In this document: piece after piece, positions 37,458 through 50,000 of the stretch
Position numbering within the stretch: the first letter of the stretch is position 1
How the letters are laid out: each line of letters begins with the position of its first letter
Origin: Eleusine coracana subsp. coracana
Taxonomy: Eukaryota > Streptophyta > Magnoliopsida > Poales > Poaceae
DNA: 64,000 bases
NCBI GenBank assembly: GCA_032690845.1
Contig: CM064420.1
Coordinates: forward strand, 67,072,707-67,136,706
Direction of reading: 5' to 3'
The notes under the pieces: model-generated
Seen by the model: only the letters and a program-made list of their open reading frames with translations
What the model was told of the DNA's origin: nothing
Databases searched by the model: none
Made by a program: the position numbers and the translations under genes

Positions 37458-37889
37458 TTAGTCCTTCTTCTCCTCGCTGTCCTTTCCTTTTTCGAGGTAC
37501 TCCTCGATAGGAATAGGAACTATGAACTCCATGTCGACGTAGCCTTTGGTCTCGTATTCTTGGCGGACTGACGCCTGGTACTGCCGCTGCCACTCCCGGG
37601 ACAACCCCATAACCTTCGCCACAGAGTCGCGAAGCTCCTTCAGTTCAGGATCTTGATGCGTCGGACTCCCGGGTATCTCTCTCGGAACGTAGTCGCTGAC
37701 ATCCATAGCCAAAGCGTCGTCGATCTCCCACTGCTCTAGTTTATACACCACCTTCTTCATCTTGCTCGCCGCGAGGTCGTTCAGGATCACGCGAGGCAAG
37801 CCGATGGTTGGCGCGGCTACCACCTTCCTGCCCTCCTCCTCGACTCCGCTGGCCGAGGCGTTCATCGATGGATCAGAACTAGTGATCAT
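37458..37889 (-). CDS. Unrecognised acidic-tailed protein, single exon
   Basis: I do not recognise this protein. The frame extends upstream to an ATG at 37943, but a TATA box at 37965-37972 would place transcription start at about 37935-37940. The first ATG inside the transcript is therefore at 37889 (MITSSDPSMNAS), giving 143 residues. Seen: a serine/glutamate-rich N-terminus; a central stretch VVYKLEQWEIDDALAM followed by SDYVPREIPG; a helix-prone segment ELKELRDSVAKVMG, then REWQRQYQASVRQEYETKG; and an acidic/lysine tail EKGKDSEEKKD. No signal peptide or membrane segment. Codon use is GC-biased like grass single-exon genes. Probably a real lineage-restricted gene, though a non-coding frame cannot be excluded. 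Confidence 0.6.
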   Translation of the reverse strand: MITSSDPSMNASASGVEEEGRKVVAAPTIGLPRVILNDLAASKMKKVVYKLEQWEIDDALAMDVSDYVPREIPGSPTHQDPELKELRDSVAKVMGLSREWQRQYQASVRQEYETKGYVDMEFIVPIPIEEYLEKGKDSEEKKD

Positions 37890-37964
37890 AAGCTTGCCGC
37901 GTTCTTGATGATCTTCCACTCGTTCTGATGATAATACGAACACAGGAGACCGTCTGTCGACCGG

Positions 37965-37972
37965 TATATATA
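37965..37972 (-). promoter_or_regulatory. TATA box of the unknown gene
   Basis: TATATATA 76 bp upstream of the preferred ATG. This position is the main reason for choosing the internal start codon at 37889. Confidence 0.5.
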
Positions 37973-37999
37973 GAAGGAACTGGATGTTGTTTTCCCGTG

Positions 38000-38818
38000 T
38001 TCACCAATCCGACTCGGTCTGTCTGTTCCCTTATTTTCTCGCACGGGGCCGGTAGTTGCAAGCGAGGTGTACAATGCAATGCGCACAACCCGGTGCCACA
38101 GACTGGAGAAGATGCTAACAAAGCGGCACGTTACTTGCAGTGTTCAAAAGAAAACTCAGAGTAGAGTGTCGATCCATGAGCCGTAGTAAAAAGATCTCGA
38201 GTCTTGATTTCGACTCGAATAACTTACATGGAACAATTGCTAATATGAGACACGTACTTGGTTTCACTATTTCAAGACCTACGTTCCACTCAAATCCAAA
38301 AGAAAAAAAAAGAAGAAGAATCACAATCCACGGAGAACTCACAGCAGGGGTTTTGAATGCCTACAAGAGTTCCAAAGTTAACATCACATTGTTATGCTAT
38401 GCAGAAATCTACAATCAGAAAAATAGTTTGATTCCTTCCACATCAGCACTAGTGCGGTACAAAGAGACTGTAAGTAGTGCTAGACTGGATATCCACAATG
38501 GCATCGTCAATCCATTAACATTCTCAACGGGATTGACTATAAAGAGTATGAAATATGAACTAAACATGCCATTGCCATCCTCGGATGCAACCAAAATTTC
38601 CTACTTTCGACCCAGTACAGTATAAAATATACAACAGTAATCTAGCATAAAGACCATTGCAGAGCGCCATCAGAACCGTTTGTTTGTTCCATAGGATTTC
38701 CATCTTTTAAGGGCATAATACAGCATATACCAAGAAACTCAGAACGATGGTCTGCCACTGCTAGAGAACAGGAATAGAGGTTCGGGGTAACACTTTGTAT
38801 CTTGCTTAATCACAGTAC
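38000..38818. other. Spacer and 3' flank of NAT6-like gene
   Basis: The part 38640-38818 is the likely 3' UTR of the transporter. An open frame at 38140-38625 (+) has no recognisable domain and is rich in common codons of AT-rich sequence, so I do not call it. Confidence 0.45.
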
Positions 38819-41800
38819 TCAAACCGATGGGAAGAACTTGTTCAGGTTGAATGGCAGGGAATAGAACTCCTCACTTCTCGTGTCAGTCCTGTATGACCGG
38901 AATTTATCCCACCAATGGTACCCACGGTCTTTTTTGACACAACTTTCATGCCTGTGAAGAGTGTTGTCCAGCAGATATGCAACAAGGCCGGCAACAAATG
39001 CCTTTGAAGAGAAAAGCACATTTACAATGTCGTTGAACTGTAAGAAATGAAACAAATGATTAGTACTGCTCCACATAAGATATCTAAAAGATGATTGTTT
39101 TACATACCCATCTTGAACGTGTGTGCACAGGACCAAACCCAGCAACAGATGTGTACTCATTGAAGTATTGAGGAACTGAAAGGCCCATAAAAACTGAAAA
39201 CCCCAGAATGAATTTAGTCCTGAAGCTGTTCAGATTACAGAATTGAAGGAAGCCAAGACCAGCCGAACCTGTTGACAAATTACAAGAGTTCATCACAAAT
39301 ACACATTTATCTGATTTGTCAACAATTATAGTTTAAAACAAATTAAGACTCATAAGCAGTCAAAAGGTTTCAACCCACCAGCATAAGCAAAGAAGATACA
39401 GTATAGGGCTGCAAAGATGGGTGCAGGTATTGCTGCAAAAACAGCTCCAAATTTGCCTGGATAGTCAAAATAACTCATGGTCAATACATTTGTGAAGTGA
39501 TCAGAGCTAGCAAAATTGTAATGAGGATGGTAAGTTAATTCATTGAACACCAATTTGCAGTTAAAAATAACAATAAAGTACTGAAAGCATGAGTGTGTTA
39601 ATTACTGAACAGAGAGGCTTGATACACGTGTAGAACAAGAAAGAAGTAATAGAACTTCATAACATGTCATCAGTTTTGTGTAATTTAATTGCCCTTTTAA
39701 GCAGTTGAGTCTAGTAGTACTAATACTTTGTCTTTAACATTTACAGCTCTGTAATCTGTAAGTATAGTCTTAACATATCAGAGATTCACAATTGTATCAA
39801 CTATTATATTCGTCTCAAGATACACTCACACCTTCTGCTGCTCAAAATGAAGGGTAGGAGGCACACACGAGCATGCATATTGGCAAACTCAAGGCTATAC
39901 CCTATAGTTATAATGAATCATAATAGACATCTACACAAACACTACAGCATTTATTGCAATAACAATGGTTCCGATAAAAGCATTTGAAGAAATATTTAAG
40001 CAGGGTCAGTAATTTGCTTTTTATCTGCATGAGTAGATGCTCAATTTATGAGATTTTGTTTGCCATTCAGTTTCTTCTGAAAACTGCTTGACATACCTAC
40101 TACAGAGGCTTGGCCCTGTACCTCATAGGATTTTCAACTTCCACTTATAATTTCGAAAGGAACACCAAACACAATTAATCTAACATAGGCACCACTAACG
40201 ATCTTAATTCCAGAGGAGTTTCCAGATGCCATATCGGATCATTACATCAGTAAACAATAGTCTCGTGGAATGAAAAGGGAAGGTCCTTATCCAAGGACAA
40301 CTATTCTAGCAGGTTTATGGGACAAATGATACCAAACTGATTTGAGATTTCAATTATATACTTTGATTGATCAAAGAACAACCTTACCTAAATTTAATAC
40401 CCCATTGATCTGATAAACAACAAATACTAGTTTCACAGCAAGCAATCTTACCCAAAATTGAGAAAAATATCATGAAACCAGCTGATATCTGCACCACTCT
40501 TCGGCTACCAACACGTGTCAAAGCCAGTAAGCCAGCATTTTCACTGCAGATAAGGCAAAAGTTGTTGCGCCAAAATTGGATTAGATGTATCATGTATTTC
40601 ATGAAAGAGAATAGTATATCAGAAAAAATGCATTCCGTAGAACTGTGCTGTCTAATGCTTACACTGATACAGAGGATCCATTTCCAGTGCCAAATAGTCC
40701 GTCCAGGAGAATACCAATGCCCTAAAGCATAAACAATGCTCCAAGTGAGCTGAGTTCAAACTTGCAGTTGTGCACTAAAGTTCAAGCAGGCGGAGGATTA
40801 GCATGAAAGGAGGCACGAACCTGCCAGCCAATACCACGGCTAAGTACAGAGGGTGGGATAGGTGTTGCACTGGCATACCTAGAAACAGCAATGAAAGCCC
40901 CAGTAGACTGCAAATACAGGAGATAGATAGTAAGTTCATTCTTACATCACTATACAATCTCACATATTGCAATGAAGTACTCAAATAATAGTGCATACCT
41001 CCACAAGAGCTACAAATGATGCAGCCATCATTGCAAAAGCTTCACCAGCGTCAAAAGTTGGAGCGCCCCATTGAAAAGGATATGGTACTCTTATCCTGTC
41101 ATTTTTAGTTGTGAAAAGGGTCAGAATAGATCACATATTCGCATGTTTTAAAGCAAAGGCAATTACAAACAAACAGTTGTCTTTAGAACAGTAGAGAATA
41201 CCAGGGTGCGCCTCCAATCAATCCAGAACGGTCAGTTCGGCAGTGAAACTGGGTCTTTGGTGGTGCATTTCTGTATGCTCCTCCAACAGTGAGAAGATAT
41301 GCATATAGCCACACTATTGGGATAGTGAAGAGAACAGCAAATCGGTCGAAGATAGACTTCATCATGTGAACAGTGTGTGGGAGGTACTGCAAAAGGTGGA
41401 ACAGAAGGGAAGGAAGGCAGTTAGAGGTCACAGAAAAGTGCCATGCAGCAAAGTTGGGGGTAAGAACCACATGCATAGAAATTCAAGCGTACCATTGCAA
41501 AGATCACTAGTAGAATGAGTTCAGGGAGACCAATCTCAACACACTTGGCAACCTGGGTATTCATATTTCAAGCATAAACCATATCCTTGAAGAATTTGTG
41601 AGTAGAATACAATTGCTAAAACTTACCGAGGGAAAGCCTAGCTCATAAAGTCCAAAGCCAACTAGAGCCACCAAAGGAGCCGCTGATAGTGGACTCAGGT
41701 ACCTGAAATTAAACCAGAACATAACATATAAAAGTTCAGGCGAGAGACAGATTGATAATGTAATACACATTGTTTCTGCAACAGTTTTTCTTGCTGGACT

Positions 41801-43963
41801 ACCTCTTGAACACCATACCTGGCAACATTACGCCAAAGGCCACTGAAGCCAACAATAATCTGTAGGGCCGAAGCAACAATCAGAGCACCCTGTGTTCCAC
41901 GCATGATGCGAAGAAATTTCTACACAATAACAGGAAAATCATCAGATCTATTTATAAAAGTAAGATCAGAAAGCAATCAGATATAGCACTTTGAACATAC
42001 AGTGTGTGGGTTTGGCTCATTGGCATAACGTCCAGCAAGTACAATGGAGATGGTGGGCACAACAAAGGTGTATGAGCCACCAATCACTGCAGGCAACCTG
42101 GTACCAAAGAAGCTCTGAAGGAGGGTGTTGATCCCTGCCACGAACAGCAGTGTCTGGATTACCACTGCTTTGTCCTCCTAAAATAGAAGTGACATTAGCA
42201 TTTGATTGAAAGCTTAAGATAAAAGCAACCAGAATCAGTATAGTTGAAATCTCACATTGTTTCCTCCCATCTGTGGAACTAATGCAGTCGGAATGATCAC
42301 AGTTGTACCAAGCATGACCAGATAATGCTGGAACCCAAGAAGAATGGCCTCGGCTGCATCACATACAATCCAGTATGTGCTATAAGAGTTCGAGCAAAAT
42401 GTAGATACTGTATACACAATCTGAATGGCACAGAACACAAGCATGTTTCTAGGTGCAACACCGTCAACTATGTAAAAAAAAAAAGATGATGCAAGATAGA
42501 GAGCCAATAGGTCACACAGTTCAGTGAAGATGCTGAACAAATAATACTATTTATTCATCCTTTTTTCCAATCAAGTGATCGAAGCTTGCAATATTTATTC
42601 TCCTTTACCATCGTACCTTCCAAGTTTTACTTTTGGCCCACATGGATCATGTGAACTTTTTTTTTTAAAAAAAATGTTGGTGTCTTCCATCTCCTTTGGT
42701 CATGGAGCAAACCCAAGCCGGGAGCCCGGGACGAGAAGGTAAAAACGAGCGCACATCATATACAATTTATTTAATGAGATATATTCCAGCGCATGCCATA
42801 ATGGCAACAGCGGGGTTTTACAGGATACAGCTGAAGGGAGCGTAACATCGCCAACTAACATCACACCATCAAAACATGTCCGTTAGCATACTATATATGC
42901 CAATGTATCAGATCATTCAAAACGTAGAAAGTTCCAGTTCAATAATGCAAAGAGTCAATGCAATTCAAAGCGACAGCGATGTTTCCATATGGAAGTCATG
43001 CTTGGAGCTAGCTAGTAACCACCACCACAACAGAGATCAAATACCAATGCAATGATGTACTGCGTTTTACTCACGGACTAGGCATAGATTAACCATGATA
43101 TACTAAACCAAAAAGTCATGAAGCATGTGACCAAGACAGGAAAGAGTCAACGCTGGAGTTAATTAACACCGAAGTTACCCAACAGAAGTAGTACAGAACA
43201 GTACCAGATTTCCTGAATATTCCATCAACATAACTGAGAAGTCTCAATCCTACGGATATATTATGCTAGGAATCAATTGAAGGTGACAGCGAAATGAGGA
43301 TAAACGGATTCGGGATTAGTGTGCAACTTGAGCATGAAGATTTGAGGTACTTCGAGAATCCGTTTGGTGAATATACGGCCACTAGTAGCACCAACACGAG
43401 TCAAAGCGGTGCAGGATCACAACCAGCATCCCATTAATAAACAAAGCTAAAGAAGCGGAACGGAAAGGCAAGCCGCTTTTTAGAAGTATCTGAGCTTAAG
43501 ACAAGGAAAGCTCAGGCAGATCTGGCAAGTAGTACACCGGAAAACACACACACTCGTCGCGAGTCGACGAGCCCTGCAGGAGTAAACACTACGCCCGCGC
43601 CGACGCAACTGAGCCTTGCTTGAGAAGGACGCGAGGAACTGCGATGTTCGTCGCAGCAGCGCATCGCTTTCGCAACCAACCAACTAACCAACCAACCTAC
43701 GGGGACCAAACCGAACCCCCCTGAAATTTTGCATAACAACGACGTGAAGAATGAAGGCAGCAGCGGAATGCGAGAAACTACACGCGTGTCGGGAGGACTC
43801 GGCCGGAGCCGGAGAGGAGGAAGCGGGAGGGAGGAGACTCACGCCACGGAGGAGGGCTGGTGATGCAGTAGGAGACACCCGGAAGCTGGTCCTTGACGGG
43901 GTGCGGCGTCAGGTCGTCCTGCTTCGCCCCGCCACCGCCGCCTCCACCCCCACCGCCCGCCAT
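38819..43963 (-). CDS. NAT6: Nucleobase-ascorbate transporter, NAT6-like
   Basis: Role (family knowledge): multi-pass membrane carrier of the NAT/NCS2 family; plant members move purine/pyrimidine bases across the plasma membrane. Fourteen exons: 43963-43843, 42353-42256, 42177-42001, 41919-41819, 41702-41627, 41552-41493, 41386-41202, 41095-40999, 40907-40821, 40721-40663, 40543-40452, 39456-39379, 39268-39108, 39037-38819. The sum is 1611 nt, 536 residues, in frame. Motifs seen: CITSPPPWPEAILLGFQHYL with the QH pair of helix 1, the family signature ENAGLLALTRVGSRRVVQ, and a conserved end FRSYRTDTRSEEFYSLPFN. The N-terminus carries ten glycines in a row after Met-Ala. Length and sequence closely match Arabidopsis NAT6 (532). 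Intron 1 is 1.5 kb. The substrate is not deducible from sequence. Confidence 0.95.
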
Positions 43964-44025
43964 CTCGCGGTGCCTCCCAGATCACTCCTCTTCCTCTCGC
44001 CCCCCAAGCCGCAATGCGGATGCGA

Positions 44026-44028
<3 letters not shown>

Positions 44029-44078
<50 letters not shown>
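44029..44078. repeat. (GA)n/(CT)n microsatellite in the NAT6-like leader
   Basis: About 25 uninterrupted GA units, 66 bp upstream of the start codon; the gene strand reads (CT)n. CT/GA tracts in plant leaders can bind BBR/BPC factors. Confidence 0.95.
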
Positions 44079-44081
<3 letters not shown>

Positions 44082-44099
44082 AGCGGCGGTGTCGTGGTG

Positions 44100-46920
44100 C
44101 GCGAGTGGCTGGTGAGTGCGCGCTGGCGGTAGCAGTAGAGTATGGCACTGGATCAGAGGAGGAGGACTAGTAGGAAGGGATGAGTTGTGGAGGGGAAGCA
44201 AGCCGACGACGCGGTCAAAAAAGAGAAAAAGGCAGCGCCCGAGCCCGAGCGCTGCTGCTGCTGCCGCCGTGCGCAGTGTGGGACGACGGTACACAGCGGG
44301 AGGGCGCGGTTGTTTTGTTTTGTGCGCGTCGTCCCTTCGTTGGTTTCCGCTTTGGCTTTGCTTCTCTCTCTCTTTCTTTCTGTGGGAGTGGGACAGTTCA
44401 CGCCCGCACGGCTCCAAAACCGCATTAGCGGGTGTTGTTTTGCGTGTGTGCGTGAGCGAGCCGTGCGAATCTCGCCTGCTGCAAAGCCCTCCTTCCGGTG
44501 GGGCACCGACCTCTCTGCCGTCTGCCTACTCGCCACCGCACCGCGCTGCCGCCGCTCATCTCAATTCTCAACGGCATGGCAGCATCTGGATGTAGTTTCT
44601 GAAGATTTTTGGGCGAGTTCGTGACGAAGCCGGCAGTTTCGCAACCGCTAGATTTGGCCGCGATTTTGAGGGAGGGGGGCTCTCTTGCCGGCTTCCGTGG
44701 ATTTGGGTTTGGCCCGTTTTCCGCGCGTGTTACTGTGCGTTTTGGGTTCTGGAGCGTCGGGAACGTGGCTGGCGATGGATTGTGAGTGAAGAAAGAGGCT
44801 TCACTTCATCACTGGCCGAGCTGCTGTACTGGTTGGGATAGCGTAGTACAGTGGGCGTGGCATTTCTTTGCTTTTCCTTTGGGTGGGGAACGGGGAGAGG
44901 GGGTGAAAGTGAAACTGGCGAAGGGAGGGTTGTTTCTCGCTTTTCCGTTGTCTTGTTCCGAGGGAGGATGGGGTGAAAAGAGCAGGCAAGGATGCTTTTG
45001 ACCTGTACGCAAAGTTGTCGCCCGTACTATTCCTTATCATTGTGCTCCTCTCCCTTCGTTTTGCTCGTACAGCGTCCTGACCTCTTTTTTTTTTCTTCTG
45101 CTGGTCTTACCACCATCTCGGTGAGGGTGATTAGTCAAGGGGATGGATGAGCTTTTGCTCTGCTTGCACATCAACGGCCATCACTCGGACACCCGGTGAT
45201 ACTGTTATTGCCGCACCTCTTGCTTACGCTAAGATACTTGCTCATAATGATCAAGTGATCCGCTATTAGACTTCGGATAATTTACTATAGGGCCTTTCTA
45301 GAAGCGCACCTGCAAGTGGTTACTTGTGGTGGTACTTGCATGATAAGCATTAAATTAGAAAAGGCGCTCGTGGTCATGGAGATCTCGAGTTCTCGGCCAC
45401 GAGGAAATGCATGTTGCCTCTGGGGATTGCTTATTTCATTCAGGCGATGAATCAGGCAGGTGGCATGTGGGGCTAGCAGGGAAGCTCTCGAGTAAGCTCG
45501 TACTCCATGTGGGAGTGCAAGGGACGCAAACCGGATTACCGGAGCACAAGTCAAATGTGACGACAGTGCAAGCGCCTGGAATTTCCAGTTCCAGGAATGA
45601 AGTAAATGCACGTCTCGCTCATGCTAAAGAATAAATTATGAATTGGAAGTGGTAGCCCACTGGATTTTTATTAGTCACGGGATCGGACAAAATGTGCAAA
45701 GAGACAAAACCTGACACATCTTACATCTACTACAGCCCGTTCCCGTTCGACGTGATCCTCACCCTAATAAAAGTCGATAAACACTTCAGCACACTACATG
45801 CAGACAAAACACCGGACTAAAAGCAGTGGCAGTGGATTCCTCTAAAAAAAGATCACTATTTGCGGAGTAGCAATTTCGCATGTCTTTACATAAGTCTGTT
45901 ATAACCAAACATCGATGTTCACAGGCCGTCCGACACGTGAACAATCATGTCCGAGGCTGGAGGCTCGCCGCATACAATGTGTGTTTACGTGATCAACATT
46001 CCTTCTAAGCGCAAGTTAAATGATTCTTGTAGCACCTTTGCAAGGAAATAATGGGGCCTCACATCACAGAGCAAATCTATCATCCTGCCTCGGTCTATTC
46101 CACACCCGGGAGGTTTAGAACAAAATCAGGACCCTGACTTTATGGATCAAAACTTAGTAGCTTGTGTGGTTATTTTGTTATTCATCCTTACTGTTGTTGT
46201 GTACAATTTTGATCTGGTTTGAATCATATCCTGCCAACAAATATTTTTGGAAAGATGAGAATTGAACTTAAGTGGAAATGATAGAATGAAAAATGCATAG
46301 TTTGAGAGAAGGTCTGATTTCATTCAAATCATGCCTGGTGCTAATCCATTTTAGGAGCCATTCCCCGACTCTCAAACAAGATCTAACGGAGCACAAAGCA
46401 TAAAAAACATGCGACTTGAACTTCTGTAATTCTACATGCTCCGTAATCGCAAAACCGTTATCCCCTCGCCGAAACGCAAGGAGCTACAACAACAATCAAT
46501 CAGATCGGACGCTAAAACAGATGATAATGTAACTCTTTTATAAACAAAAATGAGCGTGCCTACAGTTTGTAACTGGGAGCTAAATGATTACCCTGACACA
46601 AAAAAATGCCAGCAAAGCAGAACTAGAAGTCCGTAGTGGATGAACGTCAACAGTGGCCCTCCTTTTCGTAGTTACTATACCCCTTCTTTCAACACCATCA
46701 ATTTACTAGCCGCTCAATTAACTGAAGAACAGTACGTTGTGTCATAGTCCATTCAAATGGGCCAATACATCTATTCAAGAGTACATAACTACAACAAGGA
46801 TCTTTGCTGGGAAACAACATGTCACAAAAATTCAATTGGTGAAAATAAGCAAAGGGGGAGGTACATGCTGATGTTTGATGGATGAAAAAGGAGTTAACAT
46901 AAAATTAGTCAAGCCAAGTC
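44100..46920. other. Spacer between NAT6-like and LSM12 genes
   Basis: 44100-44650 is CpG-rich and is probably the NAT6-like promoter. The rest to 46920 is AT-rich with no supported gene. Several overlapping frames at 44116-44624 on both strands are composition artefacts. Confidence 0.5.
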
Positions 46921-47031
46921 AAGAGAACTGGCCAGGTACACACGCATCTAATTTTTTTCCTCTGTAGTCAAGCTCAAGTTAAGAGAATTGGCCAGGTACA
47001 CGCGCTTGTAATCTTTTCCTCTCAAAGTCAA
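46921..47031. repeat. Tandem duplication of the LSM12 terminal exon
   Basis: 46921-46968 and 46981-47026 are near-identical (AAGAGAAyTGGCCAGGTACA, then TTTTCCTCT). The right copy is the functional last coding exon of LSM12, and the left copy lies just downstream of its stop codon. Confidence 0.8.
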
Positions 47032-50000
47032 CCTGCCAGAAAAAAAAACACAACACAGTACACAACAATTAGTCTTTTATCCAGGTTTGCAAAACTATAA
47101 ATACCTGCAAGAGTTAGTTATTACCACTTTCTTAACCCGTTCATTTGCAGCAGATGTTCCTCCGCTGACATTTTCAGGCAGGTATGGACTGCGTACACGA
47201 ACCTCCTTCATTACAACAATGTCAGTCTTGTCCCACTGAACTGGAAGCCTGATGAGATGGAACCATATATTGTGTTACTATCACTTATCACTATATTAGA
47301 ACAGGAGGAAAATAAAACTTTCCTTGTATATTCACATGTGGCCATGAGGGCAACTAACTGTTACAGAAAAGCAAAGTACAATTATAGCATATCCAAGAGA
47401 GATAATATAATATGCTCTACTATTGTGGCAAATTTTATGTCGGTAAATGAAATTGTTGTGCATAAATTACACCAAGGCATGCCAACAAAAAAAGTATTTC
47501 ACTGCAAACTGACCTAAGGAGGGCACATCAAGTGAAAACAATTGCCACGAGAAATGTGCTGCAATCTCCCTAACATATAAAACTTGACATTTCATGACCT
47601 ACATAAACAGCATGCCTTGCTACAATCGATTATGTAACGAAGGAATAACTTGATTGATCCTGATCCTGATACAGTGATCCTAGAGTAGACTCATTCTGAG
47701 AAACTTCCAAATTTATGAAGTTATTTCTGATCAAAACTGTCTTGAGTACACTCATGGAGTAGGTATCAACGGAAATTCGGAAGTTATTATAACATTCATT
47801 ATCAGTTTTGTACCTATTTTACTGCAACAAACATAAACAAAAAATAAAGAAGACAAGCAGATAAAAATATAGACCAAATTATGATGTCACATAATATTCA
47901 GATGTAGAATGACCTCATTAGGCAGATAAGTAAACTTACGTCTTGGAGAGTGCATCAAATATACTTTGAGCCTCTGGGGTGACACCAACACCAATTCTCT
48001 CGGCTTCCATCTCTGCTTGCCTGCACATTATCAAACATGCTGTGAAAACAAGGTTTGTGCAAAGTCGATGATGTGAAAGCTCGTTCTCTGTACAGATAAT
48101 AAAATGAAGTTAATGCAGAATCTGTGTTCTTGAAATCGATGGAACATATCACCATAAAATTAAGAGTTGTCATTCGGAGTGCCAGACAGCTCAAGGCTAA
48201 TGGAAAGAAACGAGCCAAAGACTTCAGGAATAAGCAAAATGAACATTTCATAGCTACTTGAAGCACAGCAGAATCACAATGATAGCTTGGCCAAGGTCCA
48301 TTATTAACCTCCTGAGAAACTTCTACAAGTAACACTACTGACCAGAGAAACTAAAACATCCCTGCAGGTTGTACTTTCACTTGTTCACAATGACTTCCTA
48401 AATCAAGCAGCCTAACATCAGATATCAAGTCTAACACCAATATATCATCCATCAGAGTTCATAATGAATGGAAATTGCAACAGATAAAACTCAAACCCAA
48501 AATCTCTTCACAAAATCAAGCATACTTTATAGCTCATATCAATAACTGAAGATATACCCGCCAAAAATACTCAAATTATCGAATCGAGATTGTATGGGCC
48601 ATGGAGAACAAACATACCAAGGTCCAGGATAAGACAAGCATAGCAGCTACTTTGTATGCAAGCCTGTAATTCCAAAGGCCACTTCTGGTCATTAGAATAA
48701 AGGCCCCCGGCTCCCTGCTACGCTTGTATCTTTGTCAGATGTCACAAAGATGCTGACCTTCAGTCATGCCAGTTGCCTCATAGAGATAGGCAGATTGCTC
48801 AATTGTGGGTTTTGTATTCTCTCCCCCTCCCCTTTTTAACCCTCAACAAATGACATATAACATCTTTCTCATGTAAGAACCTTTTATGGGGAAAAGGTGG
48901 GAATGCTCCTCCCACCTGTGAATTCCTCACAAAACTCAAAAGAAGTCCTTGCAGGTGCAATTGTTACAAGCATCAAATGGTCATCTCTATGTTACAAATA
49001 TTGTATGCACCAGCCACCACGCTAGGTCAAGATACAGTTTGGTCAGATTATAAAACTCCACTTGTTTTAGTTTTGATAAAGGCATTACAGCCCTGAACAG
49101 ATCATGAGAGGAACACTCTGAAGCCTATGGCACATCTGAACACAACCTTTTCTCATGATGATGTAACACTAACCTACGAAATTCCGATACGCGGCAAAGC
49201 TCGCCATACCCGTATCAGATATGGAGGGATACATCGATACGGCGTGATACGGCTGATACGTGTATCAATCAAGTATCGCGAAAATATAATTTGAAAATAA
49301 ACAAATTAACTGCCAATACTCTGTTCGATACCTGGCGATACGTGTGGCAATACGTTTGGGCTGTATAGAAGCTCGATTTGAAGCCCAACTCGATCTGGCC
49401 GCTGTGAGTGGCCGCCGCTAGCATGCAGGCATATCAGGAGCCAAGCAAAGATACGTACCGCACTCTATTTCGTTGCTGATTGTTTTGCTGGCTTGCTGCT
49501 ACAGTTTAGTATTAAGTCTTTTTTTTTTCTTTCTTTGGTTTTTGTACAATACGATATGGCTAGTGAATCCTCTCAGGCTGCTAGTGACTAAGCTGCTGCT
49601 AGTGATGCCGGTACTACAATCACATGATCCTTGGGAGATATTCTAGAGAGGACAGCCAAGAACCTTGATATGTTTGGTAATAGTTAAAGAAATTAAAATA
49701 TATTTTTTTATATATTTGCCGTGTCGGCATATCTTGATTTTCAGGCACTTGCCGTATCGTATCGCCATATCCGTATCGCCGTGTCGGAAAAACGTAGACA
49801 CTAACACCTCAATCAGTGGAAACATACAAACAATCTGAACTAGTCCATTATAGCACAAGACCTTGTTTATAGCCCCCTTATTTTCAGTAAGTATTGGTTT
49901 TCTTCACCGTTAAAACTCTGTGTGAACACTATTATTGCTTCTGCTTCTGTAAAGTGTCATTCGGAAATGGAAAAAAACCCCACTATGCTGGTTTCATTTA

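Noticed and set aside
38140..38625. A 161-codon plus-strand frame next to the NAT6-like gene
   Set aside because: No domain and no promoter evidence; it lies against the probable 3' UTR of the transporter.
44116..44624. Overlapping frames of 80-190 codons on both strands
   Set aside because: They lie in the CpG-rich promoter/leader of the NAT6-like gene and are repeats or proline/alanine-rich artefacts.
49174..49797. GATACG-word cluster as a CRISPR-like or satellite array
   Set aside because: Spacing is irregular, the words sit near both ends of one element, and an 8-bp target duplication explains it as a hAT-like transposon.
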